From positions 5,890,001 to 5,954,000 of the forward strand of contig NZ_CP114283.1 of NCBI RefSeq assembly GCF_027107535.1: a DNA stretch of 64,000 bases, in the 5' to 3' direction. The position numbers were made by a program, and so were the translations under genes. This document shows, in pieces, positions 51,451 through 60,617 of this stretch (position 1 is the first letter of the stretch; the number at the start of each line of letters is the position of its first letter). The notes beneath the pieces are model-generated. The model saw nothing but the letters and a program-made list of their open reading frames with translations, did not search any database and had not been told where the DNA came from. The DNA comes from Streptomyces aurantiacus. GTDB lineage: Bacteria > Actinomycetota > Actinomycetes > Streptomycetales > Streptomycetaceae.

Positions 51451-53826
51451 ATGGAGCCACTTCGTCCCACGGACCCTGAAGAGTTGGGGCCGTACCGTCT
51501 TGTCGCACGGCTCGGTTCCGGAGGGATGGGCGAGGTCTTCCTCGCCCGGGACGACCAGGGACAGGCCGTGGCCGTCAAGGCCATCCGCCCGGAACTGGCC
51601 GCGAGCAAGGTCTTCCGGATCCGCTTCCGGCGCGAGGTGGAGGCGGCGGCCGCGGTGAGCGGCAGATACACGGCGACCGTTCTCGACGCCGATCCGGACG
51701 GCCCCGTACCCTGGCTGGCCACCACGCACATCCTCGGACCGACCCTGGCCGACGCGGTCGAGCAGTACGGGCCGCTGCCACCGAAGTCCGTACTCGCTCT
51801 CGGCGCCGGGATCGCGGAGGCACTCATCGCCGTGCACTCCGCGGGACTCGTCCACCGCGATCTCAAACCGTCCAACGTGCTGCTCTCCGCCGAGGGCCCG
51901 CGGGTCATCGACTTCGGCATCGTCCGCGCCACCGACGGCTACGAACTCACCCTCTCCGGCGTCCTGCTGGGTTCCCCCCGGTACATGTGCCCCGAGCACG
52001 CCACGGGTGACCCGATGGGCCCGGAGGGGGACGTGTTCTGCCTCGGATCGGTCCTGGCGTTCGCCGCCACCGGGAACGCGCCCTTCGACGGTTCCTCGGC
52101 GGCCACCCTCCTGTATCAGGTGGTGCACGGCACCCCGGACCTGACCGGTGTACCGGACCCGCTGGACCGGATCATCGGGCTCTGCCTGGACAAGTCCCCG
52201 ACGGCCCGGCCCACTCCGGACCGGGTGTCGGCGGCGTGCGCACCCGGCGGCGCCGACACGCTGGACTGGGACGGCTGGCTCCCGGAGGCGGTGGCCTCCT
52301 CGGTCGGCCGCCGGGCAGCCGCCCTCATGGACCTGGACCTCGGGCTCGCGCCCTCGGCGGATGTGATGGAGCGGGAACCGGCCCACGCCGCCACGGCCGG
52401 CTCAGGCCCCGGAGCCGGACCCGCTCCCGGACTCGGCCCGGCCGCCGCCTCCTCCGGTGACGGCCGCACCGGCCCGCGTCTCGCCGTCGACCGGTTCCTC
52501 ACGGAGCGTCAGAGTCCCCACCGCGTGGTCTTCCCCGAGGAGCCGACGACCGTCCCGAGGCGCGAGCAGCCGCCGGCGCCGGTGACCCACCGCGCACGGC
52601 GGCCGCGCGCGTCGCGCCCTTCCCGCCGGACGGTCCTCACGGCAGGCGTCCTCGGCACAGCCGCCCTGGGTTCCGGTATCGCCGCCCTGCTCGACGGACC
52701 CGACGACCGCGCGTCAGCGGTCCCGCAGCCCGCCGGTCCGGCGCCGGAACCGCTGTGGACCTACCAGAGCGATCCGCTCGTCGAGGCACCCGCGCTCTTC
52801 CACAACGGCACGGCCGTGCTGAAGACGCAGTCGGGCACGCTGGTCTGCCTCGGCCTCGACGACGGCACCCGCCCCCGGTGGACCTACCAGGGCATCAGCC
52901 AGTCCCCCACGCCCGCTCTCCTCGTCTCGGACGAGGTCGTCGCGCTCGGCACCGGCGCGACCGTGCTCGGCGTCGATCCGGACACGGGCGCCGAGCGCTT
53001 CTCGCTGGACTTCGGAGCGGACTTCCGCTTCGACACCCTGCTCGGCCGGTTCGACGAACGCCGGGTCTCCATCTCCGGTCTGCGCTTCAACCGCGAAGCA
53101 CGCCCGGACGGCTCGCGGGGGCCGGCCACCTCCACGAACGTCGTCCTCAGCACGGACCTCCGCGCGCGCCGGGCCGACGTCATCCCCATCAGCGAGGAGG
53201 ACATCGGCCTCGAACTGAGACCGGTCCTCGAATCCCGCCGTTTCATCTACCTCGACGGGCTCCACCGCCTCACGGCCCGTGGCACCGGCAGCGGCGGCGG
53301 GGAAGTCCTGTGGCGGCAGCAGATGAACTCCGACTCGGACACGCGCACCGCCCCGGTGCTGCTCGGCGGGACCGTCCTGGCCGTCGACAGCGAACTCCTC
53401 GCCGTGGACCTGGAGTCCGGCTCGCCGCGCTGGCGGGCCAGGGAGAAGCGGGGCGGATTCGCCTCCGTCGCCGCCGCGGCCGGCACCGTGTACTGCACCA
53501 CCAGGAGCCCGCACGGCGTCGCCGCGTTCGACGCCGCCGACGGCTCCGCCCGCTGGTTCCGCGAGACCCCTCCGCTGGACCTGGACAACTCCCTCGTGAC
53601 GGGCGGCGGCACGGTGTTCGTCACCGCGGCGCACAACAAGGACGGCTTCTACGCGATCGACGGCCGGACGGGCGACCTGCTCTGGAACTTCACCGACGGC
53701 CGGAACACCGGCATCAACGACTGGCAGCTCTCCTGCGCCGAGGGCACGGAACCCGGCGCCGGAACCGCGCCGCTGATCGCCCAGCACTTCGACAAGGTGT
53801 ACGCCCTCCCGATGCCGCAGTCCTGA
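51451..53826 (+). CDS. Ser/Thr protein kinase with PQQ-type beta-propeller
   Basis: 791 residues from ATG 51451. Residues 12-275 are a Hanks kinase: GSGGMGEV P-loop, VAVKAI lysine, HRDLKPSN catalytic loop and DFG. A Pro/Ala-rich linker follows, then a hydrophobic segment (TVLTAGVLGTAALGSGIAALL, about 415-435) that begins with SRR, and residues about 450-791 form a PQQ-like propeller (LWTYQSDPLVEAPALFHNG, VLGVDPDTGAERFSLD, FYAIDGRTGDLLWNF). The propeller is probably outside the cell, so the protein senses an external ligand. A paralogue is at 60618. Confidence 0.92.
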   Translation: MEPLRPTDPEELGPYRLVARLGSGGMGEVFLARDDQGQAVAVKAIRPELAASKVFRIRFRREVEAAAAVSGRYTATVLDADPDGPVPWLATTHILGPTLADAVEQYGPLPPKSVLALGAGIAEALIAVHSAGLVHRDLKPSNVLLSAEGPRVIDFGIVRATDGYELTLSGVLLGSPRYMCPEHATGDPMGPEGDVFCLGSVLAFAATGNAPFDGSSAATLLYQVVHGTPDLTGVPDPLDRIIGLCLDKSPTARPTPDRVSAACAPGGADTLDWDGWLPEAVASSVGRRAAALMDLDLGLAPSADVMEREPAHAATAGSGPGAGPAPGLGPAAASSGDGRTGPRLAVDRFLTERQSPHRVVFPEEPTTVPRREQPPAPVTHRARRPRASRPSRRTVLTAGVLGTAALGSGIAALLDGPDDRASAVPQPAGPAPEPLWTYQSDPLVEAPALFHNGTAVLKTQSGTLVCLGLDDGTRPRWTYQGISQSPTPALLVSDEVVALGTGATVLGVDPDTGAERFSLDFGADFRFDTLLGRFDERRVSISGLRFNREARPDGSRGPATSTNVVLSTDLRARRADVIPISEEDIGLELRPVLESRRFIYLDGLHRLTARGTGSGGGEVLWRQQMNSDSDTRTAPVLLGGTVLAVDSELLAVDLESGSPRWRAREKRGGFASVAAAAGTVYCTTRSPHGVAAFDAADGSARWFRETPPLDLDNSLVTGGGTVFVTAAHNKDGFYAIDGRTGDLLWNFTDGRNTGINDWQLSCAEGTEPGAGTAPLIAQHFDKVYALPMPQS

Positions 53827-53876
53827 AGCGGGACCTCAGCGGCGCCCCTCCGTACGGCGCCTGCGCTCCCCCGTCG

Positions 53877-54302
53877 TCAGCCACCGGCCGCCGCGGTCAC
53901 CGTGGCCGGGTCCACCCCGGTCAGTTCCACGATGCGGTGCGGCGGCACGCCCGCCGCCAGCGCCCGTCCGATCAGGCCGTCCCGGCCGTCCGCGCAGTCA
54001 CGAAAAGCCAGCAGTTCCTCTTCCAGTCCGGCGGGCGACTCCGGGACGAGGCGCCGGCGCACACGGCTCAGCTCCTCGTCGCTCAACGGCACCGGCAACC
54101 GCTCCGCGCCCTCGGGGACGGCCCCCGTCTCCTCCGGCGGCAGCAACCGCAGTTCCGGCGCGGTGGGTGTGCTCCCTTGCGCATCCAGCCACGCCCGTAC
54201 CGCCGGAGTCTCCATACAGGCGAGATCACCGACGGCGGCCGGAGGCACCCCGAGCGACACGGCCGGGTCGTCAAGCAGGAACAGGTAGGCGTCGTCGGTC
54301 AT
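53877..54302 (-). CDS. DUF6003 family protein
   Basis: 141 residues; function unknown. The sequence (YLFLLDDPAVSLG, CMETPAVRAWLDAQG, LRLLPPEETGAVPEGAERLPVPLSDEELSRVRRRL, ELLAFRDCADGRDGLIGRALAAGVPPHRIVELTGVDP) is that of a small acidic protein common in Streptomyces, which I associate with DUF6003. The end resembles a degenerate helix-turn-helix. It converges with the kinase gene, 50 bases between stops, and lies downstream of a membrane protein on its own strand. Confidence 0.75.
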   Translation of the reverse strand: MTDDAYLFLLDDPAVSLGVPPAAVGDLACMETPAVRAWLDAQGSTPTAPELRLLPPEETGAVPEGAERLPVPLSDEELSRVRRRLVPESPAGLEEELLAFRDCADGRDGLIGRALAAGVPPHRIVELTGVDPATVTAAAGG

Positions 54303-54387
54303 CCTCGGCTCCTTCTCAACGGGGACTGATCGATCTTCCTCTACCCCACCGCACCCGGATTACCGCCGCCGTCCTGACGAGCCACGG

Positions 54388-55464
54388 TCACGACCGCGGG
54401 GCCAGGGCGCCCACCACCCACGGCATGTGTTTTTGGTGAGTGACGATCAGGACCGGTACGCCGTCGTCCTCGCACTCCAGGACCCAGGCCCGGCCCTCGT
54501 ACGCGGGGGAGGACGGGTCCGTCCAGTACGGGTGGCGGACGCGGATCGGGGTCAGGGAGCCCGGCACGGACCGGCGGTGGGCCATGCCCGCGTGTCCGGG
54601 TGTGCTCGCCAGGTATCCGGCGCCGGCCACCAGGTGGGTGCCGCGGTCCGCATAGGGCACCTCGCCCAGGATCTGCCCCGCGAAGTGCTTCTCCTCCGCG
54701 GGAACGGAAGGGGGCACGTCGATGGTCTCGTCTCCGCCCTGACGACGCCACAGAAACACGGCGGCCACGGAGCAGACGGCCACGGTGACCGCGGTGGCCT
54801 GCCCGACCAGAAGGAGCGCCGCCCCCATGTCGTCGGTGGCCCACGGGGCGAACCCGCCGACGGCGGCCAGGCAGATGGCGGCCAGGAAGGACAGGCCGAG
54901 CTGCCACGGCTGCACTCTCCGCGCGACCCGGGCGCGCCGCGTCAGCCAGTACCAGCACCACAGGAACCCCGTGCCGTACAGGCCGACCGCGAGACCCCAG
55001 GCGGCGAAGAGTTTGTAGTCGTCCCGCGGATCCGCGTGCGTGTACTTGCGCCCCGCCTCGAAGTCGACGTACCGGATCTGCCCCCGCCAGTACGTGACCT
55101 CGACCCTCGCTCCCGGGTCGGCGGCCGGGGACTTTGCCGGGCTGCCTCCGAGCGTGGTGCCGCTGGTGGTGCCGTCCAACTCGTCGACGTACAACCGGTA
55201 CGAGGAGGTCTTCCGGCCCTCCACCCGTTCGGTGCGGTCGACGCGCGCGCCGACGGTCCGAAGGCAGTCGCCGGACGCCTCGTCGCCCGGCTCGCACCTG
55301 ACCGCGGCCTTGAACGCGGTCCCCTCGCTGATCGCGGCGGGCGTGGTGATCAGCAGCAGCCACGCCGCCACCAGCACGCACACCGCGGCGGCGGCTCCGG
55401 CGCCGATCACCTGTCCACGGTTCCTCGGACGCGGTAGCTCTGTCTTCGCGGAAGTCACCCGCAC
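54388..55464 (-). CDS. Multi-spanning membrane protein of unknown function
   Basis: 358 residues from GTG 55464. One membrane segment near the N-terminus (GAGAAAAVCVLVAAWLLLI), an outside domain of about 110 residues with two Cys (RCEPGDEASGDC) that may form a disulfide, then three to four segments (LFAAWGLAVGLYGTGFLWCWYWL, LGLSFLAAICLAAVGGF, ALLLVGQATAVTVAVCSVAAVFL) and a cytoplasmic C-terminal domain. The outer part resembles DUF3592-type domains. No function is proposed. Possibly cotranscribed with the DUF6003 gene, which starts 85 bases after its stop. Confidence 0.75.
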   Translation of the reverse strand: MRVTSAKTELPRPRNRGQVIGAGAAAAVCVLVAAWLLLITTPAAISEGTAFKAAVRCEPGDEASGDCLRTVGARVDRTERVEGRKTSSYRLYVDELDGTTSGTTLGGSPAKSPAADPGARVEVTYWRGQIRYVDFEAGRKYTHADPRDDYKLFAAWGLAVGLYGTGFLWCWYWLTRRARVARRVQPWQLGLSFLAAICLAAVGGFAPWATDDMGAALLLVGQATAVTVAVCSVAAVFLWRRQGGDETIDVPPSVPAEEKHFAGQILGEVPYADRGTHLVAGAGYLASTPGHAGMAHRRSVPGSLTPIRVRHPYWTDPSSPAYEGRAWVLECEDDGVPVLIVTHQKHMPWVVGALAPRS

Positions 55465-55668
55465 ATTCTTCTGTGGTGGCCGAGCAACCGTAATGGGCGA
55501 AGTGCGCCCTGCGACGGGAGGTTCGTTGCCGGAATCCGGCAGTCGTCAACCGGGCCGCGCACCGGAGTGCGGCCGTCCCCCCGCTGCCAGGTCTCGCCAC
55601 CGCCGGCCGCCCGGTCATGACGGTCCGTGCCGAGTTTCCCGTTCAAGGCCCGAGGGCACCCGGGGCGC

Positions 55669-56943
55669 ATGAACCAGAGCCCCCGCGCACCGATCATCGA
55701 CAGCTCACCCGCCCTCCTGGCCCAGGGGTACGGCTGGCTGCCAGGCCGGTGGCAGCGCACCGACGGTCCCGTCGTGCGCGCCCGGCTGATGGGACAGCAC
55801 GCCGTCGCCCTGCGCGGCCCGCAGGCGGTCCGGTTCTTCTACGACGAACGTCACGTGGAGCGGCGGACGGCGCTTCCGGGCCCGGTGCTGAGCACCCTGT
55901 TCGGCCACGGAGCCGTGCACACCCTCGACGGACAGGCCCACCGCCTGCGAAAGGACATGTTCCTCTCCCAGCTCACCGGCCCCGAAGCGGTCGCCGGCCT
56001 CGTCGATTCCGTCGCTGCGGTATGGGACGAGACCGTCGGGTCCTGGCCCGGCCGCCCCGGGGTCGTCCTCTTCGACGAAGCGAGCCGGATCCTCACCGGA
56101 GGTGTCTGCCGGTGGGCCGGGGTCCCCCTCGACGACGCCTCCGCGGTGGCCCGCGACATGGTCGCCATGGTCGACGGGTTCGCCTCGCCCGGGCCGCGCC
56201 ACTGGCGGGCGCGCCGTGCACGGGCGCACAGCGAGGCCTGGCTGGAGCGACTGGTCGAGGACATCCGGGAGGGCACCGCCGTCGCACCGGCCGGCTCGGC
56301 ACTGGATGCGATCGTCCGGCACCGGGACGCGGGCGGACAGGTCCTCGACGCGCGTACCGCCGCGGTCGAACTCCTCAATGTCATCCGTCCGACGGTCGCG
56401 GTGTGCTGGTTCGTCGCCTTCGCGGGTCATGCGCTGCATCACCGTCCGGAGGTCCGGGAACGGCTGCGCGAGGGCGATCCCGCGTACGACGTCGCTTTCG
56501 CTCACGAACTACGGCGCTTCTACCCCTTCGCGCCCTTCCTCGGCGGCCGGGCCGTCACCGATCTGCGGTGGCGGGAGGAACCGATCCCGGCCGGCACCCT
56601 GGTGCTGCTCGACCTGTACGGACAGAACCACGATCCCGGTCTCTGGGAGGAGCCGTACGCCTTCGACCCGCCGCGCTTCCTGGGGCGGCCGCCGCGTCGC
56701 GACGAACTCGTTCCGCAGGGCGGCGGGGACCGCGCCGCCGGTCACCGGTGCCCCGGTGAGGACGTGACGGTCGCGCTGCTGGCGGCCCTCGCGCCACGGC
56801 TGGCCCGACTGGACTACGACGTGCCCGTACAGGATCTGCGCATCCCGCTGACCCGCATGCCCGCCCGCGTGCGCAGCGGGTTCGTCATGGGCGCCGTGCG
56901 GGTGCCCACGTCCGCCCGGGACCCGCAGCGGGCGGCTCCGTGA
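55669..56943 (+). CDS. CYP152-type cytochrome P450 peroxygenase
   Basis: 424 residues, the size of CYP152. The I-helix carries Arg240-Pro241 (NVIRPTVAVCW), the pair that binds the fatty-acid carboxylate in P450BSbeta (Arg242-Pro243) and replaces the usual acid-alcohol pair, so the enzyme should use hydrogen peroxide directly. ELRRFYP keeps the ExxR motif and GGGDRAAGHRCPGE gives the heme Cys at about 361. Family members hydroxylate or decarboxylate fatty acids. The redox partners needed by other P450s are therefore unnecessary. It converges with an SDR gene across a shared terminator. Confidence 0.92.
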   Translation: MNQSPRAPIIDSSPALLAQGYGWLPGRWQRTDGPVVRARLMGQHAVALRGPQAVRFFYDERHVERRTALPGPVLSTLFGHGAVHTLDGQAHRLRKDMFLSQLTGPEAVAGLVDSVAAVWDETVGSWPGRPGVVLFDEASRILTGGVCRWAGVPLDDASAVARDMVAMVDGFASPGPRHWRARRARAHSEAWLERLVEDIREGTAVAPAGSALDAIVRHRDAGGQVLDARTAAVELLNVIRPTVAVCWFVAFAGHALHHRPEVRERLREGDPAYDVAFAHELRRFYPFAPFLGGRAVTDLRWREEPIPAGTLVLLDLYGQNHDPGLWEEPYAFDPPRFLGRPPRRDELVPQGGGDRAAGHRCPGEDVTVALLAALAPRLARLDYDVPVQDLRIPLTRMPARVRSGFVMGAVRVPTSARDPQRAAP

Positions 56944-56990
56944 ACACGGGGCCGGGCTCGCGACGCCGTCGAGACGGCTGAGCCTCCGAC

Positions 56991-57032
56991 CAAAAACGGG
57001 CGGCTGCCACACATCTGTGCGGCAGCCGCCCG
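56991..57032 (-). terminator. Terminator between CYP152 and SDR genes
   Basis: Stem CGGGCGGCTGCC (56997-57008) pairs exactly with 57021-57032; the inner CACA/TGTG also pairs. On the minus strand it is followed by TTTTT, giving a standard Rho-independent terminator for the SDR gene, and it also lies at the right place to end the P450 transcript. Confidence 0.88.
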
Positions 57033-57085
57033 TGCGCGTTCTCTCACGGCAGGGGCCGGTCGGGTCCTGTGCGGGGCCGTCCCGG

Positions 57086-58075
57086 TCAGGCCCTCACCAG
57101 GCCTCGGTTCATCCGGCGTCCGGCGGCCACGGCGGCCCCCGTCAGCGCGGCGGCGACGACCATCCTGCGCATCGCGGTGCGGCGCCGCCCGCCCCAGCCC
57201 CCGTGCACCGCACCCTCCCCGGAGGCCGGTACGTGCAGCGCTCCGTGGGTGACCGGAGCCTCCTCGTCGTGGTCCAGATGCCTCTTGTCCGTCTGGCGGG
57301 CCATGATGCGCTCCGCCTTCGCGGGCGCCACCCGGGCCTGGCGCACCAGCGCGCGTCCCCCGGGGCCCACCACCACTTCACGACGCGGACGACGGGCGAG
57401 GTCCACGACGGCCTTGGCCACCCGCTCGGGAGAGTGGACGGGGGGCATGGCGACCACCTTGCGCCCGGTGAAGTTCGCCGCCTGCTCGAAGTGCGGCGTG
57501 TCGACGGTCGCGGGCATCACCGTGCAGACCCGGATGCCCTTCTCCCCCTCCACGCGCAGTTGCTGCCGGAGGCTCGATCCGAGCCCTTGGACGGCGTGCT
57601 TGGACATGCTGTACGGGTGGCTGTACGGCTGCGCGACGGCACCCACGACGGACGAGATGTTGATCAGCGTGCCCGAGCCCTGCTCCCGCATCACCGGCAG
57701 AGCCGCGCGGGCCCCGTGCACGTAGCCCATCACGTTGACGTCCATGACCCTGCGGAAGTCCTCCAGCGGCACGTCCTCGAGCCGGCCGAAGGCGTTGACG
57801 GCCGCGTTGTTGACCCATACGTCGATCCGGCCGAACTCCTCCACGGCCCGCCGTGCCAGGTCCTCGACGGCCTTCACGTCCGTCGTGTCGGTCGGCACCA
57901 CCAGCGTCCGTGCCCCGCGATGCTTCCCGCACTCCCGTGCTGCCGCCTGCAGCGCTTCCTCGCGGCGCGCGGCCAGAACCACAGCGCAGCCCTTGCGCGC
58001 GAAGGCCTCGGCCGTGGCACGGCCGATCCCGCTGGATGCTCCGGTCACCACCACCACGTGATTGCGCAGTCCCAT
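57086..58075 (-). CDS. Short-chain dehydrogenase with C-terminal extension
   Basis: 329 residues. VVVTGASSGIGRATAEAFARKG is the NADP-binding TGxxxGIG loop, VWVNNAAVNAFG the NNAG-like motif, SSVVGAVAQPYSHPYSMSKHA the Ser-Tyr-Lys catalytic set. Beyond the normal 250 residues there is a basic tail (RQARVAPAKAERIMARQTDKRHLDHDEE) ending in a hydrophobic Ala-rich helix (MVVAAALTGAAVAAGRRMN) that might anchor it to the membrane. It oxidises or reduces an unknown alcohol/ketone. Starts 87 bases from the SpoIIE phosphatase stop on the same strand. Confidence 0.9.
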   Translation of the reverse strand: MGLRNHVVVVTGASSGIGRATAEAFARKGCAVVLAARREEALQAAARECGKHRGARTLVVPTDTTDVKAVEDLARRAVEEFGRIDVWVNNAAVNAFGRLEDVPLEDFRRVMDVNVMGYVHGARAALPVMREQGSGTLINISSVVGAVAQPYSHPYSMSKHAVQGLGSSLRQQLRVEGEKGIRVCTVMPATVDTPHFEQAANFTGRKVVAMPPVHSPERVAKAVVDLARRPRREVVVGPGGRALVRQARVAPAKAERIMARQTDKRHLDHDEEAPVTHGALHVPASGEGAVHGGWGGRRRTAMRRMVVAAALTGAAVAAGRRMNRGLVRA

Positions 58076-58162
58076 TGCCTACCTCCTCGGATGTACCGGG
58101 CCGACGCCTCGGGCCGGCTCCGCCGCGGACGGGTACCCGAAATCGCCGCGTCACCTCTGCCG

Positions 58163-60283
58163 TCAGCGGCTCGTGTCGTCGTGCAGGACGAGGAGCGCGA
58201 TGTCGTCGGTCCGCTGCTCGCCGGTGGCGGACCGTGCCAGCAGATCGTCGATGAGCAGGTCGAGGTCCCGGTCGTCCGCGTGGGAGAGATGCCGGGCGAG
58301 GCGGGCGATGGAGTCCTCGATGTCGGTCCCCGGGGTCTCGACGAGGCCGTCGGTGTAGAAGAGGAGCATCAGCCCGGCGGTGAGCGGGATCTCGGTCACG
58401 GGGAACTCGGCGTCGGGGTCGATCCCCAGGAGCGGCCCGGGCGGGACGTCGAGCGGCCGCGTGGCGCCGTCGGGCAGGCGCAGGAGAGCCGGCGGATGAC
58501 CCGCGCTGGCCAGCGTCACACGCCGCCGCGCGAAGTCGAGGTGCGCGTAGAGGCAGCTGGTGAACAGGTCGGGGCCCAGGTAGGTGAGGAGCCGGTTGGT
58601 TCCGGAGAGGATCTGGCCGGGGGTCGCGCCGCGGGTCGCGTGGGCATGGACGCCGGTACGGACCTGGCCCATCAGGGCGGCGGCGGCCACGTCGTGGCCC
58701 TGGACGTCCCCGATGACGGCCGCGGCGGCGGTGTCACCGAGCCGGATCAGGTCGTAGAAGTCTCCGCCGATGTCCATGCCGCGGGTGGCGGGCAGATAGC
58801 GGGCGGCGACCCGCAGACCGGTGACCGCGGGGAGGGTGCGGGGAAGCAGTGCCTGCTGGAGACCGTGGGCCAGATCGTGCTTGACGTCGTACAGGCGGGC
58901 GCGGTCGAGGGCCTGGGCGACGAGCCCGGCGAGTGACGTCATGACGGCGCGTTCCTCGGCCGGGAACTCGCGGGGGTCGTCGTAGGACAGCACGCAGCAG
59001 CCCACCGGCCGCCCGGAGATGATCAGCGGCAGGAAGGCCCAGGCCTGCTTGCCGCTGATCTGCGGAGCCTCGGGATAGATGCGCCTCATCTCGTCGGGGT
59101 CCGAGAAGAACGCGGGGATGCCACTGCTGAGAGCGCGCCCGGCCGGTGTGAAGTCGGTGTCGAGGGGCAGGCCGTCGAGTCGCTCGATGGTGTGGGAGGC
59201 GTAGCCCCGGTGGCCGTTGATCCTGAGCCGTCCGGCGTCGGCCGTGGACAGGACCAGGCCCTGGGCGCCGAAGGCGGGCATGATCTGGTCGGCGACCAGA
59301 TCGATGACGTCCTGGACTCCGACGACCTCGGTCAGTGCGGCCGCCAGGTGGGTGAGCTGGTAGAGCTGCCCGGCGCGGGCCGGTATGACGGTGCTCGCGG
59401 ACCGGCGGGACGCCGGTGAGGGGGGCGGCTGCGCCCCGCTGGGAACGATACGGACGCTGATGCCGCTGGCGTCCGGGTAGAGGTGGAACTCGAGCCACTG
59501 GTCCGGGGGGCGGCACGCGGTGAAGGAGACGGGCTCGCGGCTGATCACCGCGGCCCGGTACCGGTCCTCGTAGGTCGGGTCGTCGAGCCAGCGCAGCGAC
59601 TGCCACGGCAGTGTTCCCAGCAGCCGTCCGGCGTCCTGGCCCAGCAGGTGGCAGGCACCGGAGTCGACGTAGGTGAAGTGTCCCTCCAGGTCCAGGGCGC
59701 AACTGCCGCCGGGCAGGCGCTCGACGAAGTCGGCGGCGGCCGACGCCGGACTCGCGGACGTACGGCCGGTCCCGGTGTGCACGACCCGCGGCCCGTCGCC
59801 ACGGTCCGGAGCCCCGCCGCGTCCGGCGTCCTCCTCCAGCAGCCGGGCCAGGCGGCGGCAGCTGGACTCGATGTGGACCCGCTCCCGCCCGGTCATGTAC
59901 GGCGGCCGGGTCGCCGGCCACATCAGCAGCAGGGCGCCCCACCGCCGGACGCCGGAGACCGGTGCGGCAACCAGCGCCAGCGGGTACGGAAGGGCCATCG
60001 CGGTGCGTGGATAGGAGCGGACGATCTCGTCCTGGCTGCCCAGCCACACCATCCGGCCGTGCCGGACGGCGTCGGCCACCGGGGCCGGTGCCGCCAGCGG
60101 CACCCGCGTCCACGGGGCGGCGAACTCCGCCGGAGCACCGCACAGGACGTCCAGGCACAGCACCGGCTCGTCCGGAGCGAGCAGGTAGAGGGCGCCGATG
60201 GACGCGCCGGTGCGGCGCACGGTCTCCGCGAACGCGGCGTCCAGTTCGTCGGCGTCGGTGGCCGGATCACCCGTGCTGGTCAC
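58163..60283 (-). CDS. GAF-PAS-GAF-SpoIIE (PP2C) phosphatase
   Basis: 706 residues from GTG 60283, with GGAGG six bases upstream. Order: GAF-like (about 10-150), PAS (about 180-290, FVERLPGGSCALDLEGHFTYVD), GAF (315-480, MPAFGAQGLVLSTADAGRLRINGHRG), SpoIIE phosphatase (about 500-700, MDIGGDFYDLIRLG and VIGDVQGHDVAA with the metal-binding Asp, LLLFYTDGLVETPG at the end). Unlike the protein at 6808 it has no ATPase, so it must act on an RsbV-like antagonist phosphorylated by another kinase; the STAS protein at 34510 is a candidate. Confidence 0.92.
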   Translation of the reverse strand: MTSTGDPATDADELDAAFAETVRRTGASIGALYLLAPDEPVLCLDVLCGAPAEFAAPWTRVPLAAPAPVADAVRHGRMVWLGSQDEIVRSYPRTAMALPYPLALVAAPVSGVRRWGALLLMWPATRPPYMTGRERVHIESSCRRLARLLEEDAGRGGAPDRGDGPRVVHTGTGRTSASPASAAADFVERLPGGSCALDLEGHFTYVDSGACHLLGQDAGRLLGTLPWQSLRWLDDPTYEDRYRAAVISREPVSFTACRPPDQWLEFHLYPDASGISVRIVPSGAQPPPSPASRRSASTVIPARAGQLYQLTHLAAALTEVVGVQDVIDLVADQIMPAFGAQGLVLSTADAGRLRINGHRGYASHTIERLDGLPLDTDFTPAGRALSSGIPAFFSDPDEMRRIYPEAPQISGKQAWAFLPLIISGRPVGCCVLSYDDPREFPAEERAVMTSLAGLVAQALDRARLYDVKHDLAHGLQQALLPRTLPAVTGLRVAARYLPATRGMDIGGDFYDLIRLGDTAAAAVIGDVQGHDVAAAALMGQVRTGVHAHATRGATPGQILSGTNRLLTYLGPDLFTSCLYAHLDFARRRVTLASAGHPPALLRLPDGATRPLDVPPGPLLGIDPDAEFPVTEIPLTAGLMLLFYTDGLVETPGTDIEDSIARLARHLSHADDRDLDLLIDDLLARSATGEQRTDDIALLVLHDDTSR

Positions 60284-60617
60284 GAGGCACCTCCAGCAAC
60301 GCGGGCCGGATCCCTGATGCCCCGGGCGGACATCAGGTCCCCCGGAGCACGGTGCGACCCCGCCGGACGGACACGGCCACACCCATACGGGACGTTACGC
60401 CCATACCGAGCGGTCGGCCCACCTCTCGGCGCAGGCAAGGTGGCCGCAGCCTCTCCGCGGGACGCGGGCACCCGGCCGTCCGGGCACATCGCTCGCGGGG
60501 CCGGCCGGATCCGGGGCACGGGCCATGGAGAGGCAGGTCGGCCACTAGAGTGAGCGGTCCATGCCAGAAGGGTCCGGGCCCGGTGCCGTCCAGGCCGGAA
60601 CCGGTGAAGGAGAAGCG
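60284..60617. other. Gene-free divergent region
   Basis: 334 bases between the SpoIIE phosphatase and the kinase. No gene was recognised. TAGAGT (60546-60551) could be a -10 element for the kinase. A longer in-frame kinase start, ATG 60561, would then be close to the transcript start. Confidence 0.4.
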
